A stretch of 64,000 nt of DNA from Clostridium novyi NT (GCF_000014125.1 NC_008593.1:1798001-1862000); one strand, 5' to 3'. Shown: positions 1 to 13,212, counted from the first letter of the stretch. The notes: generated by a model from the letters alone, not told the origin. Translations and numbers: made by a program.

Positions 1-1174
1 CTAAATAATTATATTTTTTATATTCTCCAGTTTTCATAGCTGCGTATAAATCATCAAATACAGTTGTAAGCCAGTTTACTGTAACATCTCTTCCACCAAG
101 TCCATATATATAACTCATTAAAATCTTACCTTCTGAATTTCCATACAATGCACTTGAAACATCATTAAATACTGGACCACCATTTCCTGATAATGCTTCA
201 GCCTTATCCATTACAGCTACTGCCTTAACATGTTTAAGAGCTTCAGCAATTTCTTCTGCTGGGAATGGTCTATATAATCTTATTTTAAGAACGCCTACTT
301 TTATTCCCTTTTCTCGTAAGTCGTCTACAACCTTTTTAGCAGTACCTGCTGAAGATCCCATAATTACCATAGCAACTTCTGCATCATCTAATCTATACTT
401 CTCAAACAATCCATAGCTTCTTCCAGTTAACTCTTCATATTCTTTAGCTACTTCAAGAAGAACTTTTTTTGCATTTAATAATCCATGAAGCTGTTGATGT
501 TTCATTTCCATATAGAAATTTGTAAGAACCATAGAACCAACTAATTTCTTTTCTCCAAGCAATCCTTTATCAAATCTCTTATTTTCACCAACAAAATTAC
601 TAACATCTTCTTTTTCCATTAAGAATACGTTTTCAACAGCATGACTTGTAATAAATCCATCATAGCAGACCATAGCTGGTGTTAAAACATCCTCATGTTC
701 TGCAATTCTAACAGCTTGAATAAAATTATCATAAGCTTCTTGGGTATTTTCAGAATACAATTGTATAAATCCAGTATCCCTAGCTCCCATAGAATCCGAA
801 TGATCATTATGAATATTTAAAGGAACTGATAATGCTCTATTAACTGCTGCCATAACTATAGGACATCTATCACCTGCTGCTATATGAAGCATTTCCCACA
901 TAAGTGCTAATCCTTGAGATGATGTAGCAGTCATAACTCTTGCACCTGCTGCCGAAGCACCAATACAAGCACTTATAGCACTATGTTCAGATTCTACTGT
1001 TACAAATTCAGTTGAACACTTTCCATTAGCTATAAAGCTTGAAAAATATTGAACCACCTCTGTAGATGGAGTTATTGGAAATGCCGCAACTACTTCAGGA
1101 TTAATTTGCATCATAGCTGTAGCAACTGCCTCATTACCACTTAAACTTTTTCTTATTTGTTTAGCTTTTGACAT
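1..1174 (-). CDS. porA: 2-oxoacid (pyruvate):ferredoxin oxidoreductase alpha subunit, 3' end cut by window
   Basis: An open frame of 391 codons runs from an ATG at 1174 to the window edge without a stop. The translation starts MSKAKQIRKSLSGNEAVATA and carries the alpha-subunit signatures of four-subunit PFOR enzymes: the substrate/CoA entry segment AAFPITPSTE, VMTATSSQGLALMWE, and the VNRALS...NIHNDHSDSM region near residues 110-130. It ends in the window with GGRDVTVNWL followed by about 20 residues, so only a few C-terminal residues should be missing. The family oxidises 2-oxoacids with CoA to acyl-CoA and CO2 and reduces ferredoxin. The gene lies 16 bp downstream of the delta subunit; a beta subunit is expected just outside the window. 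Pyruvate and 2-oxobutyrate are both plausible substrates here. Confidence 0.93.
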   Translation of the reverse strand, partial: MSKAKQIRKSLSGNEAVATAMMQINPEVVAAFPITPSTEVVQYFSSFIANGKCSTEFVTVESEHSAISACIGASAAGARVMTATSSQGLALMWEMLHIAAGDRCPIVMAAVNRALSVPLNIHNDHSDSMGARDTGFIQLYSENTQEAYDNFIQAVRIAEHEDVLTPAMVCYDGFITSHAVENVFLMEKEDVSNFVGENKRFDKGLLGEKKLVGSMVLTNFYMEMKHQQLHGLLNAKKVLLEVAKEYEELTGRSYGLFEKYRLDDAEVAMVIMGSSAGTAKKVVDDLREKGIKVGVLKIRLYRPFPAEEIAEALKHVKAVAVMDKAEALSGNGGPVFNDVSSALYGNSEGKILMSYIYGLGGRDVTVNWLTTVFDDLYAAMKTGEYKKYNYL

Positions 1175-1190
1175 AGTTATCCTTCCCTCC

Positions 1191-1493
1191 TTATTCCGCT
1201 ACAAAATCTAAAGCATTAAATTTACATTGTTTTGTACAAACTCCACATCCCTTACAATGATCATAATCAATGCCTGTTACCTTTCCGTCTTTAACTATAA
1301 TGGACATATCAGGACATACAGCCCAACAAAACATACAATTTTTACATTTATCTTCATGCCATACAGGCTTCATAGCTCTCCAATCACCAGTTTTAAACTC
1401 TTCAGAATTACCTGCATCAACAATTTGTCCGCCTATTGGTATTTCATTCCACTTACTTTCTGAAGTAACATTCATTTTTTTACTCAATTCCAT
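1191..1493 (-). CDS. porD: 2-oxoacid:ferredoxin oxidoreductase delta subunit (2x[4Fe-4S] ferredoxin)
   Basis: The 100-aa protein has two ferredoxin motifs, CKNCMFCWAVCP (about residues 50-61) and CKGCGVCTKQC (about 80-90). These bind the two 4Fe-4S clusters that pass electrons from the catalytic alpha/beta subunits to external ferredoxin. Its reading frame overlaps the end of porC by 14 bp, a sign of translational coupling. The ATG at 1493 is only 3 bases from the AGGAGG Shine-Dalgarno sequence, so a TTG two codons downstream (9 bases away) is a possible alternative start. Confidence 0.93.
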   Translation of the reverse strand: MELSKKMNVTSESKWNEIPIGGQIVDAGNSEEFKTGDWRAMKPVWHEDKCKNCMFCWAVCPDMSIIVKDGKVTGIDYDHCKGCGVCTKQCKFNALDFVAE

Positions 1494-2064
1494 TCACCTC
1501 CTGAAGAGATCTCTTAAGAGCATTCATGTTTTTAGATATTACTTGGGGTTTTGATGCAAATTTGTGTTTAAATGAATCCTTCATATCTTCTATAAATTCA
1601 TCTAAATCCATAATACCCAATACTTTAACTATAGCAGCAAGCATTGGTGTGTTAGGAAAATAAGCACCTAAAGTTTCTTCTGAAATAGTTCTAGCATCTA
1701 TTGTATACACTTTTCCTTCATATCCACATAATTCTTTTCTTATTTCATCAATGGATTTTTTAGTGTTTATTATTATAGCACCTTCTTTTTTTAATCCAGC
1801 AACGCAATTAACTGATTTTAATAAGCTTTCATCAACTACTACAACAAAATCTGGTTCATAAATATTACTATGAACTCTTAATGGAAAGTTTGCTATTCTG
1901 TTATATGCAGTTATTGGTGCACCCATTCTTTCTGGTCCATACTCTGGAAATCCTTGAATATACATTCCAGTATTAAAAGCAACTTCAGCTAAAAGTAAAG
2001 AAGCAGTTTTGGCACCTTGACCTCCACGACCATGCCAACGAATTTCAATTAGTTTTTTATCCAT
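1480..2064 (-). CDS. porC: 2-oxoacid:ferredoxin oxidoreductase gamma subunit
   Basis: The 194-aa protein begins MDKKLIEIRWHGRGGQGAKT, with the GRGGQG motif and the later QGFPEYGPERMGAP motif typical of the gamma (domain III-like) subunit of PFOR/VOR enzymes. It is the first gene of the por group, in the order gamma-delta-alpha(-beta) usual for four-subunit enzymes in anaerobes. The NhaC-type transporter gene lies 89 bp upstream with no clear terminator between them, so co-transcription is possible. The sequence does not distinguish pyruvate from other short 2-oxoacids as substrate. Confidence 0.92.
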   Translation of the reverse strand: MDKKLIEIRWHGRGGQGAKTASLLLAEVAFNTGMYIQGFPEYGPERMGAPITAYNRIANFPLRVHSNIYEPDFVVVVDESLLKSVNCVAGLKKEGAIIINTKKSIDEIRKELCGYEGKVYTIDARTISEETLGAYFPNTPMLAAIVKVLGIMDLDEFIEDMKDSFKHKFASKPQVISKNMNALKRSLQEVNGIE

Positions 2065-2153
2065 TTATTTTCCTCCCTTCACATTGTATGAATTGACAAC
2101 AATTAAACTTATATGATTTTATTCATAAGATTATTACCGATAATTTAATTAAT

Positions 2154-3527
2154 TTATCCTTCTATATTTTCTTTCTTCTTAGAATTCCATTTCCAAGGAT
2201 TTTTTCTTATTATTCCGTCTGCAAATGGTATAAATGTAGACAATACAACAGATATAAGAAGTAATTGTTGATACCAAAGCAACGGTATTACTTGGAATGG
2301 GGTTATACTTCCCTTTGTAAAGCTTAATAGTATTAACATTTGAGCTCCATATGGAATTATGCCTTGCATTATACATGAGAATGTATCTAAAATAGATGCA
2401 CTTCTTCTTGGGTCTACTTTGTATGTCTCACACATTCTTTTAGCTATAGATCCATTTATTATAATTGCTACAGTATTATTAGCAACTGCTGCATCTGTTA
2501 AGGCTACTAATATACCTATTCCTATTTCAGCAGATTTCTTTCCTTTTATTATTTTTTGTATTTTTTCAAGTAGGAATTTTACTCCTCCACCTTTGGTAAC
2601 CATCTCCGCAAGACCACCTGTTAATATAGATAGTAAGAAAATATCAATCATACTTGTAAACCCTTCAAAAATATTTTGCGCAAAAGTTAATACAGTTAAA
2701 TTATTGTAAAATAATCCGATTCCTCCAGATAAAATTATTCCACCAGTTAAAACTACAAAAACATTCATTCCTGCAAGTGACAATACTAAAACAAAAATAT
2801 AAGGAATTACTTTTATAATTGAATACTCATAAGCCTGCATTGCTGGAAGAACTTCAGGTTTACCAAATATAAATAAAAAGATTATAGTTATTATAGCTGC
2901 AGGTGCTGCTATAAATATATTTACTCTAAATTTATCCCTCATCTCACACCCTTGGGTTCTAGTAGCGGCAATAGTTGTATCTGATATTACTGATAGATTG
3001 TCTCCAAACATTGAACCACCCATTACTGCAGCTAAAGTTAATGGTAGTGATAAACCTGCTTTTTCAGCAAGTCCAATTGCAATTGGAGTTATTGCAACTA
3101 TAGAACCTACAGATGAACCTGTAGAAATTGATAAAAAGCAAGATATTATAAATAATCCTACAATTATATATTTTGCTGGTATATAAGTTAAGCCTAGATT
3201 TACTGTAGATTCGACTCCTCCCATTGCCTTTGATACAGTAGCAAAAGCCCCTGCAAGCAAATAAATTATGCACATTATGATAATATCAGGATTTCCACAT
3301 CCACTTACAAAAGTATCAAACTTTTCATTTAATTTTCCCTTTAATATCAAAAATGCTACTATAATACCACAGAATACTGCAACTGGCGCTGGGAATTGAT
3401 AAAAAGCCTTTTCTACTCCTTTCATATTTAGCCAAACACCACTACCAAGATACACAGCTACAAATACCACAAAAGGTATCAGCGCTACCCCACTTGATAA
3501 TGTTTTCTTTCCCCTTCCACTCTCCAT
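2154..3527 (-). CDS. NhaC-family Na+/H+ antiporter-type transporter
   Basis: This 457-aa polytopic membrane protein has about 11-12 hydrophobic segments. The signatures SISTGSSVGSIVAITPIAIGLA (about residues 135-155) and GGSMFGDNLSVISDTTIAATRTQG (about 170-195) are typical of the NhaC/ArsB-NhaD family. Some members are Na+/H+ antiporters; others, such as MetT of gamma-proteobacteria, are proposed methionine transporters on genomic evidence. Placement between methionine gamma-lyase and 2-oxoacid oxidoreductase genes makes uptake of methionine or a product exchange plausible, but this is inference. The start follows an AAGGAGGATA ribosome binding site. No strong sigma-A promoter was found in 3528-3710. 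Confidence 0.85.
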   Translation of the reverse strand: MESGRGKKTLSSGVALIPFVVFVAVYLGSGVWLNMKGVEKAFYQFPAPVAVFCGIIVAFLILKGKLNEKFDTFVSGCGNPDIIIMCIIYLLAGAFATVSKAMGGVESTVNLGLTYIPAKYIIVGLFIISCFLSISTGSSVGSIVAITPIAIGLAEKAGLSLPLTLAAVMGGSMFGDNLSVISDTTIAATRTQGCEMRDKFRVNIFIAAPAAIITIIFLFIFGKPEVLPAMQAYEYSIIKVIPYIFVLVLSLAGMNVFVVLTGGIILSGGIGLFYNNLTVLTFAQNIFEGFTSMIDIFLLSILTGGLAEMVTKGGGVKFLLEKIQKIIKGKKSAEIGIGILVALTDAAVANNTVAIIINGSIAKRMCETYKVDPRRSASILDTFSCIMQGIIPYGAQMLILLSFTKGSITPFQVIPLLWYQQLLLISVVLSTFIPFADGIIRKNPWKWNSKKKENIEG

Positions 3528-3710
3528 ATCTTATCCTCCTTATAATTAATAACCTCATAATTATAAAACTATCTTCATGCTTATTTAGTAAACTGAAGAT
3601 TGGTAAAATTAATATATATATTGAAATGTAAAGGTTTTCGGAAAATAGTATTATAATCTAAGCTAATACCTTTAATATAAACAATTTATAAGTAGCCTTT
3701 TATTATTTTA

Positions 3711-3746
3711 ATATGACTACAATATATAAGCATATTGTAGTCATAT
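3711..3746 (-). terminator. hairpin after methionine gamma-lyase gene
   Basis: A perfect 15-bp inverted repeat (3711-3725 with 3732-3746, loop of 6) begins 10 bp after the megL stop codon. The T-rich flank lies on the plus-strand side, and the minus-strand exit is AT-rich but without a clean U tract, so termination strength is uncertain. Confidence 0.55.
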
Positions 3747-3755
3747 TTTATTTTC

Positions 3756-4964
3756 TTATTTTACTATTAAATCTAAAGCTTGTTTTAAGTCGGCAATTAT
3801 ATCATCAACAGTTTCAAGACCAACTGATAATCTAACTAAGCTATCACTTATTCCAGCTTCTGCTCTTTCTTCTTTAGTATATGGTGAGTGAGTCATTGAT
3901 GCAGGATGTTGAATTAATGTTTCTGTATCTCCAAGACTTACTGCAAGACTTGCAAGTTTTACGTTATTCATAATAGTTCTTCCTTCTTCAACTCCACCTT
4001 TTATTTCAAATGAAATCATAGCTCCTGGTAAATCCATTTGCTTTTTAGCTAAATCGTGATATTCAAAGCTTTCAAGTCCTGGATAATATACTTTTTCTAC
4101 TGCTGGATGAGCTTCTAAGAATTGTGCTACTTTCATTGCATTAGCACAATGTCTTTCCATTCTAATTTCTAATGTTTTCATTCCTCTTATAATTAAAAAA
4201 GCACTTAATGGACTCATAACTGCACCTGTCATATCTTTTAATCCCTGTCCTCTAACTGCACCTATAAAGTCTGCATTTCCTATTACAAATCCAGCAACAA
4301 CATCCCCGTGTCCATTTATATATTTAGTTGCTGAATGTACTACTACATCTGCACCAAGTTCTAATGGTCTTTGAATATATGGAGTATTAAATGTATTATC
4401 AACAAATACTAAACAATCTTTAACTTCATGTGCTATTTTAGCTATTCCTTCTATGTCTGTAACTTTCAATGTTGGATTTGCTGGAGTTTCAAGATAAACA
4501 ACTCTTGTATTTTCCTTCATTGCATTTTTAACTTCTTCTAAATTAGTTGGATCTACAAATGTAACTTCTACACCCATTTTAGTTAATCCATGATTTAATA
4601 ATGCGAATGTACAACCATATAATGTATCAGATGCAACTACATGGTCTCCTGCTTTTAATGCAGTCCATAAAGCTGATGATATAGCACCCATTCCTGATGC
4701 TGTTCCTATTGCAGCTTCTCCACCTTCTAATAAAGCAATTTTTCTTTCTATTTCTGCAACAGTTGGATTTGCTATTCTTGAGTAAATATATCCATCTTCT
4801 TTTCCCGCAAATCTATTTCCACCTTGTTCTGCTGAATCAAATATAAATGTTGATGTTTGGAATATTGGTGTTGCAAGTGATCCAAATTGAGTATCTTTAA
4901 TATGTCCTCCATGTACAGTCTTTGTTCCAAAACCCATATTGCTTAAGTTATGTTCATTACTCAT
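3756..4964 (-). CDS. megL: methionine gamma-lyase
   Basis: The 402-aa PLP enzyme is of the Cys/Met metabolism (trans-sulfuration) family. The PLP lysine is in SATKYINGHGDV (K214). The LYGCTF motif with Cys118 matches the active-site Tyr/Cys pair that marks methionine gamma-lyase rather than cystathionine lyases. The expected reaction is methionine to methanethiol, ammonia and 2-oxobutyrate in the cytoplasm. The ATG at 4964 follows a GGGGG ribosome binding site. A -24/-12 promoter lies 47-64 bp upstream, and the sigma-54 activator gene sits just beyond it, so regulated methionine breakdown is likely. Downstream neighbours are an NhaC-type transporter and por genes that could consume 2-oxobutyrate. 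Confidence 0.92.
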   Translation of the reverse strand: MSNEHNLSNMGFGTKTVHGGHIKDTQFGSLATPIFQTSTFIFDSAEQGGNRFAGKEDGYIYSRIANPTVAEIERKIALLEGGEAAIGTASGMGAISSALWTALKAGDHVVASDTLYGCTFALLNHGLTKMGVEVTFVDPTNLEEVKNAMKENTRVVYLETPANPTLKVTDIEGIAKIAHEVKDCLVFVDNTFNTPYIQRPLELGADVVVHSATKYINGHGDVVAGFVIGNADFIGAVRGQGLKDMTGAVMSPLSAFLIIRGMKTLEIRMERHCANAMKVAQFLEAHPAVEKVYYPGLESFEYHDLAKKQMDLPGAMISFEIKGGVEEGRTIMNNVKLASLAVSLGDTETLIQHPASMTHSPYTKEERAEAGISDSLVRLSVGLETVDDIIADLKQALDLIVK

Positions 4965-5010
4965 TTTAAAATCCCCCTAATTTATATTTTTTTAACCTTA
5001 CCCTTATACT

Positions 5011-5028
5011 AAGCAAGTTGCATGCCAA
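5011..5028 (-). promoter_or_regulatory. sigma-54 (-24/-12) promoter of megL
   Basis: The minus strand reads TTGGCATGCAACTTGCTT. It contains TGGCA and TTGCT with the invariant GG and GC separated by exactly 10 bases, as in sigma-54 promoters. Transcription would start near 5000, giving a leader of about 36 nt before the megL ATG. Confidence 0.85.
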
Positions 5029-5190
5029 CCTAGTATTTAAAGTTAAATTTCAAACCTTATTTTCCTTAAAATTTATACAAATACATTATTTACCTCAACA
5101 TTGCTTTTAGTTTCACATTTAAATAAATTGAAATAGTTTGTATTGCTTTTCCTATATTTGTCAACTTTTTAAACCATTATTATCTAAATT

Positions 5191-5231
5191 ACTGTAAAAT
5201 TTCTTACCCACTGTAATTAAAAGATTACAGT
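5191..5231 (-). promoter_or_regulatory. candidate upstream activator sites for the sigma-54 regulator
   Basis: A palindrome ACTGTAAT-N6-ATTACAGT (5210-5231) and an extra half-site ACTGTAAA (5191-5198) lie about 170-215 bp upstream of the -24/-12 promoter, the usual distance for enhancer-binding protein sites. Assignment to the adjacent regulator is inference. Confidence 0.55.
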
Positions 5232-5257
5232 TATAAAAAATATAAAAAACAAAATAT

Positions 5258-5297
5258 AAAAAAAGCACTCTTAAAAACGTATTTTAAAAGTGCTTTT
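5258..5297 (-). terminator. terminator of the sigma-54 regulator gene
   Basis: On the minus strand, arms AAAAGCACTTTTAAAA and TTTTAAGAGTGCTTTT form a long stem followed by a U-rich run, about 45 bp after the regulator's stop codon. This is a standard Rho-independent terminator. Confidence 0.85.
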
Positions 5298-5339
5298 CAT
5301 TTATATTTTATTTTTAAATCTATATTGCATTGTAAATTA

Positions 5340-6902
5340 TTATTGCCAAACTATATTATACTTTTTTATTTTATTTATTATGGTTGTATGTGATACCCCT
5401 AACACCTTAGCTGTTTTTCTAAATGTTTTATTTTTTTTCAAAGCTTTTATTATAGCTTCTTTTTCACAAGCCTCCACAATATCTTTTAACTTTAAGTCAC
5501 TTGCTTCTTTTACTTCATCTAAACTTATAGGATTAATATATGAATTAATCATTAGATGTTTTTTTGTAAGAAGTTTACCATCACATAAATTCATAGCTCT
5601 TTCAACAACATTTTGTAACTCTCTTATATTTCCTGGCCAATTATATTTCATAAGCTCCTTAATAAAATCATATTTTACACCTAATATTTTTTTTGATAAT
5701 TTATGGTTTAATTTTTTTATGAAAAATGTGACCATATCAGGTATATCTTCCATTCTCTCTCTTAGGCTTGGTATAAAAATAGGTATAACATTAAGTCTAT
5801 AATATAAATCTTCTCTAAACTCACCCTTTTTAACCATTTCTTCTAAATTTCTATTTGTAGCTGCTATAATTCGCACATCAACTTTTTCTTCCGTGCAACT
5901 TCCTATTTTTCTAACAACTCCATCTTGCAATACTCTTAAAAGCTTAGCTTGAAGCACCATTGAAAGTTCTCCTATTTCATCTAAAAATATTGTTCCTTCA
6001 TTGGCTTCTTTAAATAATCCCTCTTTTCCATTATTATTTGCACCAGTAAAACTCCCCTTTACATAACCAAATAATTCACTTTCTATTAAATTTTCTGGTA
6101 ATGCAGCGCAATTTAAAATTACAAACCTTTTGTCTTTTCTATTACTAAGTCTCTGAATAGCCCTTGCAAAAAGTTCTTTACCTGTTCCACTTTCTCCTCT
6201 CAATATAACTGTGGAATTACTCTTAGAGACAGTTTTAACAATATTCTTTACTCCTTTTATAGCTTGGCTATTACCAATGATATTGCCAAAAGCTTCTTTA
6301 TCCATTTTAGATACTACACTTGCAAGTTCTATTACTTTTTTTATATCTGTTATTGATGATACAACTCCAATACTTTCTCCACTATCATCCTTTACAGCTA
6401 TTCCCGTTGTTAAGTATTGTATATCTCCTTTTTTGCTATTAATTTTTATTTCAACATTCTTATAATCTTTACCACTTTTTATTAAATCTATTATAAGTGG
6501 ATCTTCTAGAACAGTTCTTATATCTTTGTCTATAATATCATCTTTATTACAATTAAAAATCTTTTCACAATAACTATTGAAGATTTCTATATTTAAATTT
6601 TTATTTACATATATTACTCCATCATCCACCGCATCTATTATAGCCAATAATTTTCTTTCATTTTTTTCATATTCTAAAAGATTAATTTCACATACCATTA
6701 TTATTCCACTTACTTCATATAATTTTTTCTTTATTAAGTCTTTATTATGAGAATAAATATCTTCAATTTTAATGAATACTGTTTTAGGAAATACTTCTAT
6801 GGATACAATATTTATATTTAAGTCATAAATTTTTTTTAATATGTCAAAAGTTATTCCTATTCTGTCCTCAGTTACTATTTTAAATCTAATATACTTTTTC
6901 AT
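5340..6902 (-). CDS. sigma-54-dependent transcriptional activator, ACT-PAS-AAA+-HTH (TyrR-like)
   Basis: The 520-aa protein has an N-terminal ACT-like amino-acid sensing domain (about residues 1-75) and a PAS domain (about 85-190). Its AAA+ sigma-54 interaction domain has Walker A GESGTGKE (236-243), the sigma-54 contact loop GSFTGA (283-288) and Walker B FLDEIGE (306-312). A C-terminal Fis-type helix-turn-helix occupies 494-515. The layout resembles TyrR, which senses amino acids through ACT/PAS domains. It probably binds upstream of megL and opens the -24/-12 promoter by ATP hydrolysis. The ligand is unknown; methionine or a related sulfur compound is a guess from context. Confidence 0.92.
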   Translation of the reverse strand: MKKYIRFKIVTEDRIGITFDILKKIYDLNINIVSIEVFPKTVFIKIEDIYSHNKDLIKKKLYEVSGIIMVCEINLLEYEKNERKLLAIIDAVDDGVIYVNKNLNIEIFNSYCEKIFNCNKDDIIDKDIRTVLEDPLIIDLIKSGKDYKNVEIKINSKKGDIQYLTTGIAVKDDSGESIGVVSSITDIKKVIELASVVSKMDKEAFGNIIGNSQAIKGVKNIVKTVSKSNSTVILRGESGTGKELFARAIQRLSNRKDKRFVILNCAALPENLIESELFGYVKGSFTGANNNGKEGLFKEANEGTIFLDEIGELSMVLQAKLLRVLQDGVVRKIGSCTEEKVDVRIIAATNRNLEEMVKKGEFREDLYYRLNVIPIFIPSLRERMEDIPDMVTFFIKKLNHKLSKKILGVKYDFIKELMKYNWPGNIRELQNVVERAMNLCDGKLLTKKHLMINSYINPISLDEVKEASDLKLKDIVEACEKEAIIKALKKNKTFRKTAKVLGVSHTTIINKIKKYNIVWQ

Positions 6903-7222
6903 ATTATCTCCTCTTAATATATGTTATTGTTTAAACTCATGATTTATTAACCACTACAATTTATAGCTAACCATACTTTTTATATTTAAATAATAGCTTG
7001 AGAATCTGTGTAAACATTTACATAAGACTTGTTATTTATATGATTTTTATATTTAAAGTATAAGTATCCTTATATATATTTTAATTTGTTATAAAGATTA
7101 TTCAAAGCATAAATACCGGGTACACATTCCATTTTAAGGGAAATACCATTTGATTTTTTTAATTATCGAACTTACTTAACTATTTCCTTATTTTTTTATT
7201 TAATATGATTTTTAATAAAAAT
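6903..7222. other. intergenic region, no gene seen
   Basis: These 320 bp separate the sigma-54 regulator from the end of the rRNA operon. The stretch is AT-rich with many stops in all frames. It must hold the regulator's promoter, but no convincing -35/-10 pair or RNA fold was recognised. Confidence 0.5.
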
Positions 7223-7271
7223 AAATCTTCTTATATTGCATTTTAATAATTTATGCAACATAAGAAGATTT
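7223..7271 (-). terminator. terminator of the rRNA/tRNA operon
   Basis: A perfect 19-bp inverted repeat (7223-7241 with 7253-7271) lies 45 bp beyond tRNA-Asn and is followed on the minus strand by T-rich sequence. Confidence 0.8.
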
Positions 7272-7316
7272 ACTTTCAATAAGCACTTATATAGAAATAT
7301 ATCAAAAAATAAAAAA

Positions 7317-7391
<75 letters not shown>

Positions 7392-7412
7392 ACATTAATT
7401 AAAAGAACTTTT

Positions 7413-7439
7413 TGTTCTTTCAAAATTGCACAGTGATAA
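7413..7439 (-). repeat. 3' arm of the 23S rRNA processing stalk
   Basis: The 27-bp segment is complementary, with one mismatch, to 10421-10447 on the other side of the 23S gene. In the transcript the two arms would pair to form the long stem cleaved by RNase III-type enzymes during 23S maturation. Confidence 0.8.
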
Positions 7440-7448
7440 TAATTTATT

Positions 7449-10352
<2,904 letters not shown>

Positions 10353-10420
10353 TATCATCATCTACTAATTTTCATTAGTGTCTAGGTTTAGATTATTTCT
10401 AATCTTATTAATTCGTTTCT

Positions 10421-10447
10421 TTATCACTGTGCAATTTTCAAAGAACA
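10421..10447 (-). repeat. 5' arm of the 23S rRNA processing stalk
   Basis: This segment pairs with 7413-7439 (26 of 27 positions). It contains the conserved sequence TTGCACAGTGATAA on the minus strand and lies between tRNA-Ile and the 23S 5' end. Confidence 0.8.
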
Positions 10448-10479
10448 ATTCACTTAATTGAGATATTCAATTAAGAAAG

Positions 10480-10556
<77 letters not shown>

Positions 10557-10559
10557 ATG

Positions 10560-10635
10560 TGGTGGAGATAAAGAGATTCGAACTCTTGACCCCCTGCGTG
10601 CAAGGCAGGTGCTCTCCCAACTGAGCTATACCCCC
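10560..10635 (-). tRNA. tRNA-Ala (TGC)
   Basis: This 76-nt tRNA has acceptor GGGGGTA/TATCTCC with G-U pairs, the anticodon loop TTGCAC giving TGC, the T-loop TTCGAAT and an encoded CCA. It is first in the 16S-23S spacer. Confidence 0.97.
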
Positions 10636-10701
10636 ACTAAACCAATAACTGATAATACCTCTTGTAAAACCAATTATTGATATTATGTATTGAAAGACTT
10701 A

Positions 10702-10723
10702 GTCTTTCAAAATTAAACAGAAT
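10702..10723 (-). repeat. 3' arm of the 16S rRNA processing stalk
   Basis: The segment is complementary at 21 of 22 positions to 12321-12342, upstream of the 16S 5' end, and would form the 16S precursor stem. Confidence 0.75.
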
Positions 10724-10761
10724 CAGGTTTCCAGTCTGGAAGCTTTGCTTCCATTCTCCCT

Positions 10762-12275
<1,514 letters not shown>

Positions 12276-12320
12276 AAAAGTTTAATCTTACTCAAATTTA
12301 TTGACTGGTTTATTACCTAT

Positions 12321-12342
12321 ATTCTGTTTAATTTTCAAAGAC
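12321..12342 (-). repeat. 5' arm of the 16S rRNA processing stalk
   Basis: This segment, about 45 bp upstream of the 16S 5' end, is complementary to 10702-10723 with one mismatch. Confidence 0.75.
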
Positions 12343-12376
12343 CATTTTCTTTCGCCATCTCTTGACGACATTGTTA

Positions 12377-12405
12377 ATTTTATAATATTTTATTTGTCTT
12401 GTCAA
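12377..12405 (-). promoter_or_regulatory. rRNA operon promoter
   Basis: The minus strand has TTGACA (12405-12400), a 17-bp spacer and TAAAAT (12382-12377), with A/T-rich sequence upstream that could act as an UP element. Transcription would start about 95 bp before the 16S gene. Confidence 0.75.
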
Positions 12406-12597
12406 CAATAAATTTATTTAAAATTTACATTTACACGAGTTGTGTTTATTGTTGTAAAGACGAATAGTATTTTATCAAAATTTATACATATTTTAAAAAT
12501 CTTTTTATACATTTTTTTAAAATAAATTTGTTTTTCTTAAAATTATTCTTTTTTTCTCTTATTTTTATAAAAAGACACTGTAGGATAAGTTGTAATT

Positions 12598-12636
12598 AAA
12601 GGATACACTATTTATATTATTTTTAGTGTATCCTTT
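12598..12636 (-). terminator. hairpin downstream of the 148-aa hypothetical gene
   Basis: The inverted repeat AAAGGATACACTA / TAGTGTATCCTTT lies about 55 bp past the stop at 12691. No strong U tract follows on the minus strand. Confidence 0.5.
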
Positions 12637-12690
12637 AACATTTTAACTTATTGGTTAAATAAATGTATTTATATATTTTTTATTTTGAAT

Positions 12691-13137
12691 TTAAATATTA
12701 AAGTACTTATCTAGTTCCTCTGAAAGACTTTCATTGTAATTATCTGTAAATCGACTTATACCTTCATGTGGTTCTACATAAAACCCATCTTCACTGCCTA
12801 CAACATCCATATCCACTAGATTTTTAGTAGCTTCTCCTGTAAATAATGCATCCCATTGCTCTTTATCTACTAATTTAGAAAATTTATCATAATCTTCTTC
12901 TTTTAAAATTGAGTTAAATCTTTCATCATAGAATAAAACCAAATCTTCATTGTTAGTTACAATAATTTTCTCTACCTGTGTTGAAACCGGTCCTTCCAAC
13001 TCATCTGTTACCAAAATTAATCTTAAAGTATTATCATCCTCAAATAACTTTGCACATTGAACCTTCCATACACCAGTATCGTTTTTTACCCATTTATTAT
13101 TATCAATTATGTCTTTTATTCTTTTTTTCCAATCCAT
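12691..13137 (-). CDS. hypothetical cytoplasmic protein
   Basis: I do not recognise this 148-aa acidic protein. It starts MDWKKRIKDIIDNNKWVKND after a good AAGGAGGATA ribosome binding site. It has no signal peptide, membrane segment or obvious catalytic motif. Charged residues are spread evenly and it ends in a helical segment ending LSEELDKYFNI. Codon use resembles its neighbours, so it is probably a real gene. Its terminator and the uppP terminator upstream suggest a monocistronic unit. Confidence 0.75.
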   Translation of the reverse strand: MDWKKRIKDIIDNNKWVKNDTGVWKVQCAKLFEDDNTLRLILVTDELEGPVSTQVEKIIVTNNEDLVLFYDERFNSILKEEDYDKFSKLVDKEQWDALFTGEATKNLVDMDVVGSEDGFYVEPHEGISRFTDNYNESLSEELDKYFNI

Positions 13138-13212
13138 ATAGGTATCCTCCTTAATATTATTTTTAATTCATCTTTATATTTAGTATTTCCTAGTAATAAA
13201 TTTTTAAAAATA

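Noticed and set aside
5290..5802. Plus-strand frame of 170 codons opposite the sigma-54 regulator
   Set aside because: It is antisense to an intact gene with clear domains, and has no ribosome binding site or family resemblance.
12430..12458. Second rRNA promoter TTTACA-N17-TGTAAA
   Set aside because: The -10 element matches only 4 of 6 positions, and the downstream TTGACA-N17-TAAAAT promoter is much better. It remains possible but unsupported.
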